From the NCBI RefSeq assembly GCF_007994985.1, contig NZ_VOQF01000006.1, forward strand, positions 124,001 through 188,000: a stretch of DNA of 64,000 nucleotides, read 5' to 3'. Below are positions 56,101-64,000 of the stretch, piece by piece (the first letter of the stretch is position 1; every line of letters begins with the position of its first letter). The stretch is from Metabacillus litoralis (GTDB taxonomy: Bacteria > Bacillota > Bacilli > Bacillales > Bacillaceae). The position numbers and the translations under genes were made by a program. The notes under the pieces are model-generated. The model searched no databases. It was not told the origin of the DNA and was given only the letters and a program-made list of their open reading frames with translations.

Positions 56101-56995
56101 ATGCATCATCAAATATCGGAAGATCAGGATTAGCCTTCACATCAATCATGTCATTTCCTTCTGCATCAAGATAAGGACCATCTGGATTTTCTGAACGAAC
56201 AACTCGCATATTATACCCACCAATTGCATCAAGTCCACCAAATGATAGGTACATATAGTAATAACCAGTTTCTGGTACATATTGAATATATGAAGCTTCT
56301 ATTCTACTATGATTACCACCAAGTAGTTTTTTCCCATACCCTTGACCAGGTAATTGCTTACCTGTTTTTGGATCCATTTCTAAAATGAAAATTCCACCAG
56401 AATAAGAACCATAAGTCATCCAAAGCTTACCATTAGCATCAAAAAATGTATCAGGGTCTACAGCATTTGGATGAATTGTTGCATCATAAATTGTTCCATC
56501 TTCACTAATTTGGTCCCACATACCTGATTTTAGAATAATTCCTAAATCTTCATAAGGACCTTCTACTGAATCTGCTACTGCAATTCCAAGTGCAGAACGT
56601 GGAGAGTCTCCTTTACATGCATTGTAGTACATATAAAACTTTCCATCTTCAAGTTGAATAACATCTGCTGCCCATAACGTATCAGTTTCAGCCCATTCAA
56701 ATGTTTCTTTTAAGTTTTCTCTTACATCATCAAATAACGGATTATTTGCATCAACTTCAGATGCAAACTTGTCCCATTTCATTAAATCTGGAGATTTGGC
56801 AGCTGCCAAGTGTGATCCGAATACATAAAACATGTCATCAACCTTGATAACAGAAGGATCATGTACAGATGCATTTTGAAAAACAGGTACCTCTGCTGCT
56901 TGAACCTTAGGTACATGTTTAAATGCTGAACTTGGAATAGCAATGACGATTACAAATAATAAAATCAAAAACTTTTGCAACAACTGTTTCTTCAT
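53114..56995 (-). CDS. Cell-wall-anchored multidomain GH43 arabinanase
   Basis: An extracellular enzyme of about 1290 residues. Order: signal peptide (~1-35, ending VQAAE), GH43 propeller (~40-390; VHDPSV, NAVDPD, RIEASY), Abn2-like C-terminal domain (to ~490), a bacterial Ig-like domain (~500-590), a LamG/concanavalin-like domain (~595-790, possible sugar binding), a 17-fold Pro/Glu/Gly/Thr spacer (~800-1050), a further beta-rich domain, and a sorting signal LPNTA with hydrophobic helix and RRKNGMAS tail. LPNTA is the class D sortase type (B. anthracis SrtC). Start ATG 56995, nine bases after AGAGGTG. Two AraR boxes and a cre lie upstream. It should cut arabinan at the wall. Confidence 0.93.
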   Translation of the reverse strand: MKKQLLQKFLILLFVIVIAIPSSAFKHVPKVQAAEVPVFQNASVHDPSVIKVDDMFYVFGSHLAAAKSPDLMKWDKFASEVDANNPLFDDVRENLKETFEWAETDTLWAADVIQLEDGKFYMYYNACKGDSPRSALGIAVADSVEGPYEDLGIILKSGMWDQISEDGTIYDATIHPNAVDPDTFFDANGKLWMTYGSYSGGIFILEMDPKTGKQLPGQGYGKKLLGGNHSRIEASYIQYVPETGYYYMYLSFGGLDAIGGYNMRVVRSENPDGPYLDAEGNDMIDVKANPDLPIFDDASIELYGVKLMGNFLFDRKVGEPGTGIGTGYVSPGHNSVYYDEETGEQFLIFHTRFPERGEQHEIRVHKMYTNSNGWPVVSPYQYAGESLETVTEADVIGEYKLINHGKDITAEIKKSVLVGLNSDGTITGEVTGTWEFIDDNKVQLQVEGQTYDGVFVRQWDPTTQSYLMTFTTLSSEGIAIWGSKAITQTDEELVEQVKNNLDLGDTSKVISNLTLPTEGYRNTEIKWQSTHPEIVSEDGAVSRPTDADATVTLTATITKGGFTTTKEFSVVVLHQKEGKLVAHYAFEDNIEDSTGNVEEGTVTGATIDSTDGNNTYGAGQVGQAAIFDGSSGIRLPNGLISSNEYTVSFWLNPEEKTNFTTAFFGARNEDNWISFVPQGGDWVQHNTMIWSTSDGNWVDANTNLALNTNEWAHVAFTVNNGSLNIYINGVNTYSGENFGDVFTTTDGVFGLGVNFWDTPFKGLMDELLIYDNMSLTEEEILAYYQTGEVPGKTQPTPPGEGDGGETPTTPEQPGEGDGGETPTTPEQPGEGDGGETPTTPEQPGEGDGGETPTTPEQPGEGDGGETPTTPEQPGEGDGGETPTTPEQPGEGDGGETPTTPEQPGEGDGGETPTTPEQPGEGDGGETPTTPEQPGEGDGGETPTTPEQPGEGDGGETPTTPEQPGEGDGGETPTTPEQPGEGDGGETPTTPEQPGEGDGGETPTTPEQPGEGDGGETPTTPEQPGEGDGGETPTTPEQPGEGDGGETPTTPSPEKEKPKKDKKPATVSPKVKDGKVIIDNKDLEKIDENNGLLIVEFKNSNAPVTLTKENIALLKGKGVETVLVSPKGVGSSISIPLSMIEAGADVEIKRLKDTTDSRFVSGIYDFTIKVGDVTLHSFQVPLELSFEVDTKKVKNTDNLRVVYFNEDTNKWEIVENAVYKDGKVTVSTDHLSIYSVVEIENEEEVIELASASTESYELPNTATSTFNFLAMGIMILVIGGVFFYLQRRKNGMAS
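53847..54605 (-). repeat. 45-bp coding tandem repeat, 17 units
   Basis: Units of 45 bp start every 45 bases from 53847 to 54567; the last is degenerate. Each encodes the 15-residue PEQPGEGDGGETPTT spacer. Bases 53881-54060 and 54061-54240 are identical, showing a recent duplication of a four-unit 180-bp block. Confidence 0.95.
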
Positions 56996-57100
56996 TTTCT
57001 CCTTCACCTCTTCTTTTATGACGAAGCTAAATTTATGTAATTTATACGCTCCACCAATTTAGTTTTTTAAAAGAACCCTTACAAAACTGAATTTTCAATT

Positions 57101-57114
57101 TGTAAGCGCTTTTC
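57101..57114 (-). promoter_or_regulatory. cre site of the large arabinanase
   Basis: TGTAAGCGCTTTTC fits the CcpA consensus, about 105 bp upstream of the start and near an AraR box. Confidence 0.65.
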
Positions 57115-57137
57115 CTTTACGAAATTTATCGTATTAT

Positions 57138-57218
57138 ACACATACGTACATGTCAATATATTTTTATCTTTTGTAAGGTTAACTTTTTAAAAAATCATTG
57201 TTAATTGTACGAACCTAT
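57138..57218. promoter_or_regulatory. Pair of AraR boxes between divergent arabinanases
   Basis: ACACATACGTACATGT (57138-57153) and AATTGTACGAACCTAT (57203-57218) have centres 65 bp apart. They lie in the 360-bp divergent region and could repress both enzymes. Confidence 0.75.
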
Positions 57219-57266
57219 TTTATAATTAAACTAAGTCAACTAGTGTTTCATACTATAACGCAAAAA

Positions 57267-57280
57267 TGATAGCGCTTACT
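57267..57280 (+). promoter_or_regulatory. cre site of the lectin-linked arabinanase
   Basis: TGATAGCGCTTACT fits the CcpA consensus and lies about 90 bp before the plus-strand gene. Confidence 0.6.
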
Positions 57281-57366
57281 TTAGTGTTTATCAATCTAGT
57301 TAAATGACGAAAGGAGGTTTCCTAATAGGAAATAGTATTAGATAACAAAATAACGGAGGGATTCTT

Positions 57367-58785
57367 TTGATTAAACAAAAAAGCTGGAAAGTAAAAGGAA
57401 AGTTTATTCTGTTAACTGTTCTAATGGTTTTTACACTTACTCAAACTGTTTCTGCTTCATTTTGGAATTTATCAGGAGATGTGATGCTACACGACCCATC
57501 TATTATTAAAGAAGGTAACACATGGTGGGCTTTTGGTACAGGAGAAGCTGATAAAACCGGCTTACGAGTTTTGAGATCTGACAATGGTACCAATTGGTCT
57601 GCAACACCTGTTATTTTCCCACAGCCTTTATCGTGGTGGAGTAACTATGTTCCGGGCCATACAAGTGCTCAATGGGCACCAGATGTTAATTATTATAATG
57701 GTAGATACTGGGTTTACTATTCTGTATCTAAATTTGGGACAAACACATCTATGATTGGGTTAACCTCTACAGAAAGTATCAATTCAGGTAACTGGAGAGA
57801 TGACGGATTGGTGATAAGATCCACATCTTCAAATGATTATAATGCAATAGATGGTGATCTGGTTATTGATAAGAATGGAGATCCTTGGCTTTCTTTTGGT
57901 TCTTTCTGGAGTGGAATTAAATTAACTAAATTAGATAAAAACACAATGAAACCAACTGGTCAGCTTTATTCAATTGCTGCTAGACCAAACCATCCAGAGC
58001 ATGCTATTGAGGCACCTAATATTACCTATAAGGATGGGTATTACTATCTATTTGTTTCTTTTGATAAATGCTGTCAAGGTGTAGATAGCACTTACAAAAT
58101 TGCCTATGGACGATCTGAGAATATTACAGGTCCTTATGTAGACAAAAATGGCGTAAACATGATGAATGGTGGTGGTACAATTCTTGATGCTGGTAATGAT
58201 CAATGGATCGGACCAGGTCACCAAGATGTTTATAACAACAACATCATTGTTCGTCACGCATATGATGCTCAAAATAATGGAATGCCTAGATTGCTAATTA
58301 ATGACCTCTATTGGGATGCTAACGGCTGGCCTACTTATGATAGCAATGCTGCAGGTATTCTCACTGGATCCAAATATAAATTAATTAACCGTGGAACCGG
58401 TAAAATAGCTGAAGTGAACGCAAAAAGCACAGCTGATGGTGCCGATGTGATTCAATGGTCTGATAATGGTGGTACTCATCAACAATGGACAATCACCAAT
58501 CTTGAAAACGGTTACTATAAATTAAAAAATGTAAATAGCAGTAAAGCTCTGGAGATCTTTGGCTGGGACACAAATAACAGTGGTGATGCTGTTCAATACT
58601 CAGATCTTGGTGGAAACAACCAACAATGGAGCTTTGTTCCACTTGGGAATGGATACTATAAAATAATTAACCGTCATTCTGGCAAAGCACTAGATGCTTT
58701 TGGATCGACAAATGGCTCAGATATTATTCAATATGATTACCATGGTGGCACTAATCAGCAATGGCAATTAATAAAGGTGAATTAA
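57367..58785 (+). CDS. Secreted GH43 endo-1,5-alpha-L-arabinanase with ricin-type lectin domain
   Basis: A 472-residue secreted enzyme. The signal peptide (FILLTVLMVFTLTQTVSAS) is followed by a compact GH43 propeller (~35-325) with MLHDPSII, NAIDGDLVI and AIEAPNITY as the three catalytic motifs. A C-terminal ricin-B lectin domain (~335-472) has three QxW repeats (HQQWTI, NQQWSF, NQQWQL), which could bind polysaccharide. TTG start seven bases after GGAGGG. It is divergent from the anchored arabinanase and shares its operators. Confidence 0.93.
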   Translation: MIKQKSWKVKGKFILLTVLMVFTLTQTVSASFWNLSGDVMLHDPSIIKEGNTWWAFGTGEADKTGLRVLRSDNGTNWSATPVIFPQPLSWWSNYVPGHTSAQWAPDVNYYNGRYWVYYSVSKFGTNTSMIGLTSTESINSGNWRDDGLVIRSTSSNDYNAIDGDLVIDKNGDPWLSFGSFWSGIKLTKLDKNTMKPTGQLYSIAARPNHPEHAIEAPNITYKDGYYYLFVSFDKCCQGVDSTYKIAYGRSENITGPYVDKNGVNMMNGGGTILDAGNDQWIGPGHQDVYNNNIIVRHAYDAQNNGMPRLLINDLYWDANGWPTYDSNAAGILTGSKYKLINRGTGKIAEVNAKSTADGADVIQWSDNGGTHQQWTITNLENGYYKLKNVNSSKALEIFGWDTNNSGDAVQYSDLGGNNQQWSFVPLGNGYYKIINRHSGKALDAFGSTNGSDIIQYDYHGGTNQQWQLIKVN

Positions 58786-58830
58786 GTTTAATATCGATAA
58801 GCTAAAAAACTTAGAAACGTCGAAATTTAA

Positions 58831-59180
58831 AGAGGCTGGGAAAAAGTATTTAAGTTAATCATAAACCCGAAATATTAGGTGATATTTAAATTAATTATCC
58901 GCCTAATATTTCGGGTCTTTATTTGCTGCCTTCAATAGATTTTTTGATTTTGCATACTATTTTTAAGATCTAGTGGAATGGAGCGGAAGACATTTGACTC
59001 CTGCGGGTGCAGAGGAAAGGCTGAGACCCCACAGGCGCGCAGCTTACGAGGGAGGCTTAGCTTCCTCCCCGCGGAAAGTAAATGTCTGCAGCGCAATGGA
59101 ACGAACTTGTTTCTTTCAACTTACTGAATTTAGATTTATTCGTCTTTTTGTATGACTTCTTTAATTAAGTCACAGCCTCT
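58831..59180 (+). repeat. ~350-bp intergenic repeat with terminal inverted repeats, copy 3
   Basis: Same orientation as copy 1. It starts AGAGGCTGGGAAAAAG and ends AAGTCACAGCCTCT. The dyad CCCGAAATATTAGG/CCTAATATTTCGGG is at 58866-58915 and the GC-richer block at 58980-59100 is close to identical to copy 1. It separates the convergent arabinanase and rhaA genes and may serve as their terminator. Confidence 0.85.
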
Positions 59181-59199
59181 CTCTTCTATACCTTATATT

Positions 59200-60453
59200 T
59201 TATCTTTGAGAAAGAACGTCCTTCTCATATTTCTTAACATCTTCCAACCAAGCTTCTTTCACAGGTACCCCCATTTGCTCACAATAATAATCCCAAATTG
59301 CTCCAAATGGATATGTTTTGAATTCCTCTATTAAAGCTAATCTTTCTGTGAAGTTTCCTTCTTCTTGTAATTGTTTTAAATGCTCGTTTGGTACAAGCAT
59401 GGCATTCAGTAAAGATTTAATCATGTTACGAGTTCCGATTGTCCACGCTGCCACACGATTTATACTAGCATCAAAGAAGTCCAGTCCGATCATAACTTTA
59501 TCTAGTGCATCATTACGTACGATCTCTAAAGATATTTCTTTAAGCTCATCATCAAGTGTCACAACATGGTCACTGTCCCAACGTACTGGTCTTGATACAT
59601 GTAATGCTAACTTTTCACTATATAACAGCATGGAAGAAATTTTATTTGAAACCATTTCTGTTGGATGATAATGCCCTGTATCTAGTAAACAAAGCTTATT
59701 ATTTTTCAAAGCATATCCTAAATAAAATTCATGTGAACCAACAACATACGATTCAGATCCAATACCAAATAATTTACTTTCCACAGCATCGATATTATAT
59801 TGCTCATCAATTTTCGCTTCAAAGATTTTATCTAATGACTCTTTTAAGCGAACTCTTGGTGTTAATCGATCACTTGGTACATCTTTATAACCATCAGGAA
59901 TCCAGATATTTGTTAAAGTTGGAGTTCCTAGCTCTTTACCAAAGTACTCGGCAATTTTACGACTAGCAATACAGTGATTAATCCAAAACTCACGAATTTC
60001 TGGGTTTGGATGTGATAATGTTAAACCATCCGCAGCTTTATCATGGGAAAATAATGTTGGATTAAAATCAAGTCCTAATCCATGTTCCTTTGCCCAATCC
60101 ACCCAGTTCTCAAAGTGCTTAGGCTCTAATTGATCACGCTCTACCACTTCACCGTTTGTTTCAGCGTAAATAGCATGTAGGTTGACACGATGTTTCCCTG
60201 GAATTAGTGATAACGCCTTTTCCAGGTCACTTCTTAATTCTTCAGGTGTTCTTGCTTTACCTGGGTAATTTCCCGTTACATCAATTCCTCCAGATAATTC
60301 ACCTTTGTTTACTTCAAAACCACCTACATCATCTCCTTGCCAGCAATGAATCGATATTGGTACTTGCTTTAACTGATCTAGTACTTCCTCAACATTAATT
60401 CCCCATTTTTCATACTGTTTCTTTGCTAATTCGTAGCTCTCTTTTACTGACAT
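59200..60453 (-). CDS. rhaA: L-rhamnose isomerase
   Basis: RhaA converts L-rhamnose to L-rhamnulose with Mn2+. About 417 residues, full length, with [43 protein letters not shown] and [20 protein letters not shown] as family blocks. The start used is ATG 60453, after AGAGGATGACAAAT. An upstream in-frame ATG (60462) overlaps the rhaB stop but has no spacer to its binding site. It is second in the rhaB-rhaA operon. Confidence 0.97.
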   Translation of the reverse strand: MSVKESYELAKKQYEKWGINVEEVLDQLKQVPISIHCWQGDDVGGFEVNKGELSGGIDVTGNYPGKARTPEELRSDLEKALSLIPGKHRVNLHAIYAETNGEVVERDQLEPKHFENWVDWAKEHGLGLDFNPTLFSHDKAADGLTLSHPNPEIREFWINHCIASRKIAEYFGKELGTPTLTNIWIPDGYKDVPSDRLTPRVRLKESLDKIFEAKIDEQYNIDAVESKLFGIGSESYVVGSHEFYLGYALKNNKLCLLDTGHYHPTEMVSNKISSMLLYSEKLALHVSRPVRWDSDHVVTLDDELKEISLEIVRNDALDKVMIGLDFFDASINRVAAWTIGTRNMIKSLLNAMLVPNEHLKQLQEEGNFTERLALIEEFKTYPFGAIWDYYCEQMGVPVKEAWLEDVKKYEKDVLSQR

Positions 60454-60458
60454 ATTTG

Positions 60459-61874
60459 TCATCCTCTCACGTATTGTGGTTTATATGTTTTTACTTCGAA
60501 TGAATTCTTTATTAACGCTCTTGCTTGCTGAATATCTTCTACTTCTTCTAGAGCCATAAGCTGTACGACAAGATTTCCGATGGCTGTTGCTTCAATTGGA
60601 CCTGCACAAACTTCTTTATTCGTGACATTCGCAATCATTTGATTGAGCATCTCGTTTTGGCAGCCTCCACCAATAACATTTATTCTTGAAAAACTTTTTT
60701 CAAAGATTTCTTCAATTTCATTGATTGCTCGTTTATAGCTATTTGCTAAACTATCATAAACACATTTTGCTATTTGTCCTGGAGTTAGAGGTATTTGTTG
60801 ATTAGTTTGCTGACAATATTGTTGAATTTCTTTTACCATATTTTCTGGTTTTAAAAATCGATCATCATCTACATTAACAAAAGATTGAAAGTTTTTCTCT
60901 TTTTCAGCAAGAGTGACAAATTCGGCAAATGAATAATTGTCATGATAATTTCTCTTTACTTCTTGTATCATCCAAAGTCCCATAATATTTTTCAAAAAAC
61001 GAAAACGATAATCCAATCCACCTTCATTTGTGAAGTTATACTTAAGAGCTTTTGGAACACAAATTGGGAAATGGTTTTCTACACCTATTAATGACCAAGT
61101 ACCAGAGCTAAGATAAACCGTTTCCTCTATTTCAGGAACAGAAATCACGGCTGAACCTGTGTCATGTGTAGCAGGTAAAACTACCTTCATATCAAAGCCA
61201 AATTCTGAAACAAGCTCCTCTGATAAAGTGCCTACAACCTCTTTTGGTGGCTGTATTTCAAGAAACATCTCTTTATTAATTCCTAACTTAGCCAACAATT
61301 CATAGTCCCATTGTTTTGTAAATGCATTAACAAGCTGTGTAGAGGTAGCGTTTGTGTACTCATTTGCTTTTTTACCTGTTAATAAAAAATTCAGATATTC
61401 TGGAATCATTAAAAATGATTTTGCTTTATCAATTACTTCGGGTGACTTCTTTTTTAATGCGAACAACTGATAAATCGTATTAAACTTTTGAAATTGAATA
61501 CCAGTCTCCAAGTACAGCTTTTCCTTTGACATAATCTCAAATACTTCTTCCATGATTCCATCTGTTCTTGGATCACGATATGCCACAGCATCTGTTAATA
61601 AATTGTCATTTTCATCTAATAACACAAAATCAACTGCCCATGTATCAATACCAATACTTTCAGGCTTAATATTTAGCTCGTTACACTTGTTAATTCCCAC
61701 TTTTATTTCTTGAAATAAAGCTTCAATATCCCAACAGAAGTGTTCATTTCTTTTTACTATATTATTGTCAAATCGATGAATTTCGTTTAATTGTAGCTTT
61801 CCATTTTCTACATGGCCAAGGATTAACCTTCCACTTGAAGCGCCAATATCGACGGCTAAACTATATTTAGTCAT
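60459..61874 (-). CDS. rhaB: Rhamnulokinase
   Basis: RhaB phosphorylates L-rhamnulose to rhamnulose-1-phosphate. About 471 residues, FGGY kinase fold, with [14 protein letters not shown] at the start, [24 protein letters not shown] and [15 protein letters not shown] near the C-terminus. The start is ATG 61874 after AAGGGTGGTAATC. A cre-like site lies 140 bp upstream. The aldolase needed for the next step is not in the window. Confidence 0.96.
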   Translation of the reverse strand: MTKYSLAVDIGASSGRLILGHVENGKLQLNEIHRFDNNIVKRNEHFCWDIEALFQEIKVGINKCNELNIKPESIGIDTWAVDFVLLDENDNLLTDAVAYRDPRTDGIMEEVFEIMSKEKLYLETGIQFQKFNTIYQLFALKKKSPEVIDKAKSFLMIPEYLNFLLTGKKANEYTNATSTQLVNAFTKQWDYELLAKLGINKEMFLEIQPPKEVVGTLSEELVSEFGFDMKVVLPATHDTGSAVISVPEIEETVYLSSGTWSLIGVENHFPICVPKALKYNFTNEGGLDYRFRFLKNIMGLWMIQEVKRNYHDNYSFAEFVTLAEKEKNFQSFVNVDDDRFLKPENMVKEIQQYCQQTNQQIPLTPGQIAKCVYDSLANSYKRAINEIEEIFEKSFSRINVIGGGCQNEMLNQMIANVTNKEVCAGPIEATAIGNLVVQLMALEEVEDIQQARALIKNSFEVKTYKPQYVRG

Positions 61875-61934
61875 GATTACCACCCTTTTTTTTGGAGGCT
61901 TTTTCTGTTAAAATAGTGTTTTTATTGTTCTAAT

Positions 61935-62005
61935 AGAAAAAGATGCCACTAGACTTTATTCAGTGCTGTTTTCTTCAAGAATCTTATACGAAGTTTATGA
62001 AAACA
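61935..62005. repeat. Short intergenic repeat, copy B
   Basis: It shares AAGATGCCACTAGACTTTAT and a later AAGTTTAYGAAAACA with copy A at 40208-40284. An internal GTTTTC/GAAAAC dyad suggests a hairpin. It lies in the rhaB upstream region. Confidence 0.6.
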
Positions 62006-62013
62006 ACTCTTAT

Positions 62014-62027
62014 CGAAAACGCTTACT
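62014..62027 (-). promoter_or_regulatory. cre-like site before rhaB
   Basis: CGAAAACGCTTACT resembles the CcpA consensus. The following ~250 bp to the terminator at 62284 are AT-rich and hold no gene I can support. Confidence 0.5.
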
Positions 62028-62283
62028 TATTTACATTTTAAAATATTATTTTCCCCTTTACTATAACTTGATTAAACTCTTTTATTGTCCTTATTTGCCA
62101 CTATAGTGTTGAAAAAATATATAGTTAATAATTTATGTAGACTTTTGCCTCAAACGTTCGCTTTTAAGTGACAATTCTTAAATATTCACCCTATTTTCTA
62201 TCTTAGGCAACCTTTGGATATAAGAAGAACATATCTTTCACTACAAATAAACACTTCATTTATGCTCTTAATAGTCAAAAATA

Positions 62284-62331
62284 AAATAGCCATATCATCT
62301 ACTTTAATTAGTAGTAATACGGCTATTTTTT
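62284..62331. terminator. Terminator at the 3' end of the AraC gene
   Basis: AAAATAGCC pairs with GGCTATTTT and an inner CATCTACT/AGTAGTAA stem, with T-runs both ways. It overlaps the stop codon of the AraC gene. Confidence 0.75.
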
Positions 62332-63285
62332 CAATATTTCATCTCTATAATTTTTAGGAGTATAACCGTATTTGCTCTTAAACACACGGTAAAAGTAACT
62401 TATATTTTCATATCCAACCTCTTCTACAATTGATGTAATCGGTAAAGATGTGTTAACCAATAATTCCTTTGCTACACTTAGTCTTTTCTCCTGAACAAGA
62501 TCCTTAAATGTGAATTTTGTTGCCTTTTTAATTTCTTTGCTTAACGTGTAATGTGGTAGATTTAAATTAGCAGCCAATTCATACAATGTAGCATCTTTAT
62601 AATTTTCGTCAATGTATTTTAGTGACTCTACAATGGTCTGATGTTTATGGCTCTCTTCGTTATATCTAACTTTATCAGAGTTCTTAATAAGCTCTACCAT
62701 TAGTAATCCCATATATAGCTTGATCGTTGATTCTGACAACAAAGAAGGTTTCATAATTTCAATAATCATTTTTTCTATAAGCTCTTGTATACTTTCAATT
62801 TGTGATACAGCAAAATAAAGATATTCTCCATTTTGTGTTTCATTAAAAATACTACTTATTAAAAAATTCGAAATCATATTCTCTGTTGTTAAATACGAAA
62901 AGATAAACGAAAAAAACTCTGGTTTAATGATAAAGTTAATAATAATATCTTCTTCTGAGCATGCTTCAAGTTCATGTTCGATATATTGATTTAGGAAAAG
63001 AATATCTCCCTTTTTTAATTCAAGCTTCTCATTGCCAACTGTTTGATTAAGTGTGCCATTATAAACATAGTTAACTTCAATATAATTGTGTTTATGTTTA
63101 GGAAATGGTACAAACCTCGTATGTTTTCGTACCATAATCATTCTATTATTTAAAAATTTTTCACCTTCAACAATAAAACTCTCTTGACTCGTATAGAGCT
63201 CTTTTTGCACTTCTCTCTTTTGTTGAAGCACTAACTTTTCTTCATCATTTAAGGTTAATAATTCTTGTAAAAGATCGTATTTCAT
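62323..63285 (-). CDS. AraC family regulator of the rhamnose locus
   Basis: A 320-residue regulator with an N-terminal cupin (HKHNYIEVNYVYNGTLNQTV; GDILFLNQYIEHELEA) and a C-terminal AraC helix-turn-helix pair (~215-317; DATLYELAANLNLPHYTLSK; ITSIVEEVGYENISYFYRVF; YGYTPKNYRDEIL). It sits between a DeoR regulator and rhaB on the same strand, so rhamnose genes are the likely targets, as with RhaS in enteric bacteria. Neighbour-based inference only. Confidence 0.88.
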   Translation of the reverse strand: MKYDLLQELLTLNDEEKLVLQQKREVQKELYTSQESFIVEGEKFLNNRMIMVRKHTRFVPFPKHKHNYIEVNYVYNGTLNQTVGNEKLELKKGDILFLNQYIEHELEACSEEDIIINFIIKPEFFSFIFSYLTTENMISNFLISSIFNETQNGEYLYFAVSQIESIQELIEKMIIEIMKPSLLSESTIKLYMGLLMVELIKNSDKVRYNEESHKHQTIVESLKYIDENYKDATLYELAANLNLPHYTLSKEIKKATKFTFKDLVQEKRLSVAKELLVNTSLPITSIVEEVGYENISYFYRVFKSKYGYTPKNYRDEILKK

Positions 63286-63361
63286 TAATATCCCTCTTTT
63301 ATATCAAACATAACATTTTATTTTCCTATATTGTAGCATTCAACCCCAATTTTACTTAAAG

Positions 63362-63390
63362 AAAAACGGCATAGACTAAGCTATACCGTT
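63362..63390 (-). terminator. Terminator of the DeoR-type gene
   Basis: AACGGCATAG pairs with CTATACCGTT, followed by TTTTTC on the minus strand. Confidence 0.8.
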
Positions 63391-63403
63391 ATCTCCTATG
63401 TTT

Positions 63404-64000
63404 TTATATCTTAACTATTTGAAGCAGCACACCTTTTTCTTCCAAAGCTCGAGAATACGAATCATCAATGCTATCATCGGTAATAACACGTCCAATATTT
63501 TGTATTTCTTTAATTTGGGCGAAAGTTCGTACTCCGAACTTAGTAGAATCAGCCAATAATATCGTTTGATCTGCGATAAACATCATTTGCTTTTTCAACA
63601 ATGCTTGCCACTCATTTGAATCACTTAAACCCGCATCAATATGAACGCCCTTGCACGATATAAAAGCCTTATTCACATGATACATATTAAGTGATCTCTC
63701 CGCTAATGGACCAACATATGAAAGTGATTTAGGTTGCAGCATTCCACCAGTAGAAATAACTCGAACTTGCTCTTTTTTACTAAGTTCAACTGCTACTTTA
63801 ATTGAGTTAGTTAAAACGGTTAGTGGTAAATCTGGCATCTCTTTTGCCATATACCAAGCAGTTGTACTAGCATCAAGGACAATTTGGTCTCCTGGTTCAA
63901 TTAGTTTAACTGCCTCAATGGCAATTGCTCTCTTTTGTGCTGCATTTGTAATTTCTCTTTCTGTATAAGAAACTTCTGTTTGTTCATCTTGTATACTTAC
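63404..64000 (-). CDS. rhaR: DeoR family regulator, C-terminal part (runs off window)
   Basis: About 198 C-terminal residues of a DeoR-type sugar regulator are visible, reading in frame from the window edge. The effector domain has LDASTTAWYMAKEMPDLPLT, VLTNSIKVAVELSKK, VRVISTGGML, AFISCKGVHIDAGLSDSNEW and LLADSTKFG. The N-terminal helix-turn-helix is outside the window. Its position next to rhaB-rhaA and its resemblance to the B. subtilis rhamnose repressor RhaR (YulB) support the name. The effector is probably rhamnulose-1-phosphate. Confidence 0.85.
   Translation of the reverse strand, partial: VSIQDEQTEVSYTEREITNAAQKRAIAIEAVKLIEPGDQIVLDASTTAWYMAKEMPDLPLTVLTNSIKVAVELSKKEQVRVISTGGMLQPKSLSYVGPLAERSLNMYHVNKAFISCKGVHIDAGLSDSNEWQALLKKQMMFIADQTILLADSTKFGVRTFAQIKEIQNIGRVITDDSIDDSYSRALEEKGVLLQIVKI

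Noticed and set aside
59318-60398. Plus-strand frames opposite rhaA.
   Set aside because: They are antisense shadows with low-complexity composition and no recognisable domain.
1-64000. Prophage, plasmid, toxin-antitoxin or defence system.
   Set aside because: No integrase, phage structural, restriction or toxin-type genes were seen; gene content and base composition are consistent with a chromosomal sugar island.

Overview
The window is low-GC DNA with strong GGAGG-type ribosome binding sites, T-box control, AraR and CcpA-type operators and MsmX-type sugar importers that lack their own ATPase. It is chromosomal DNA of a Bacillaceae species (Bacillus or Metabacillus-like; the genus cannot be fixed from the sequence). 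Most of it is one large plant-polysaccharide island for L-arabinose polymers, flanked by alpha-glucoside and L-rhamnose loci.

Layout. 1-1000: start of proB behind a proline T-box leader. 1033-3833: a frameshifted MATE exporter, a TetR regulator and an MBL-fold hydrolase preceded by a perfect 21-bp-arm palindrome. 4436-10706: an alpha-glucoside operon (binding protein, two permeases, LacI regulator, GH13 glucosidase). 11007-15948: small membrane proteins, a DUF624 protein, an SGNH hydrolase, a sugar isomerase-like protein, an AraC regulator and a Cys-rich small protein. 15973-31088: two GH51 arabinofuranosidases, araA-araD-araB, three GH43 enzymes and the arabino-oligosaccharide importer abnEFJ. 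31701-35665: a second DUF624 protein, a HAD phosphatase, araM and the repressor araR. 36019-46570: L-arabinose ABC importer araEGH, three-component sensor araPST and a divergent chemoreceptor. 47086-58785: GH127 and GH27 enzymes, each divergent from an AraC activator, then two extracellular arabinanases transcribed divergently. 59200-64000: rhaA, rhaB, an AraC regulator and a DeoR regulator that runs off the window.

How it works together (inference from family knowledge). The extracellular GH43 arabinanases, one carrying an LPNTA sorting signal and one with a ricin-type lectin domain, cut arabinan outside the cell. AbnEFJ imports the oligomers, and cytoplasmic GH51, GH43, GH127 and GH27 enzymes release L-arabinose. 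AraA, AraB and AraD convert it to D-xylulose-5-phosphate. AraPST senses extracellular sugar and probably induces araEGH. AraR boxes (ten found) lie before araB, abnE, araR, araP/chemoreceptor, the GH27/AraC pair and the arabinanase pair, and cre-like sites overlay many of these.

Non-coding structure is rich: three copies of a ~350-bp repeat with terminal inverted repeats, a second small-repeat pair, a Bacillus-type hairpin element between abnE and abnF, strong hairpins between binding-protein and permease genes, a five-unit 20-bp tandem repeat, and a 17-unit 45-bp coding repeat containing a 180-bp higher-order duplication.
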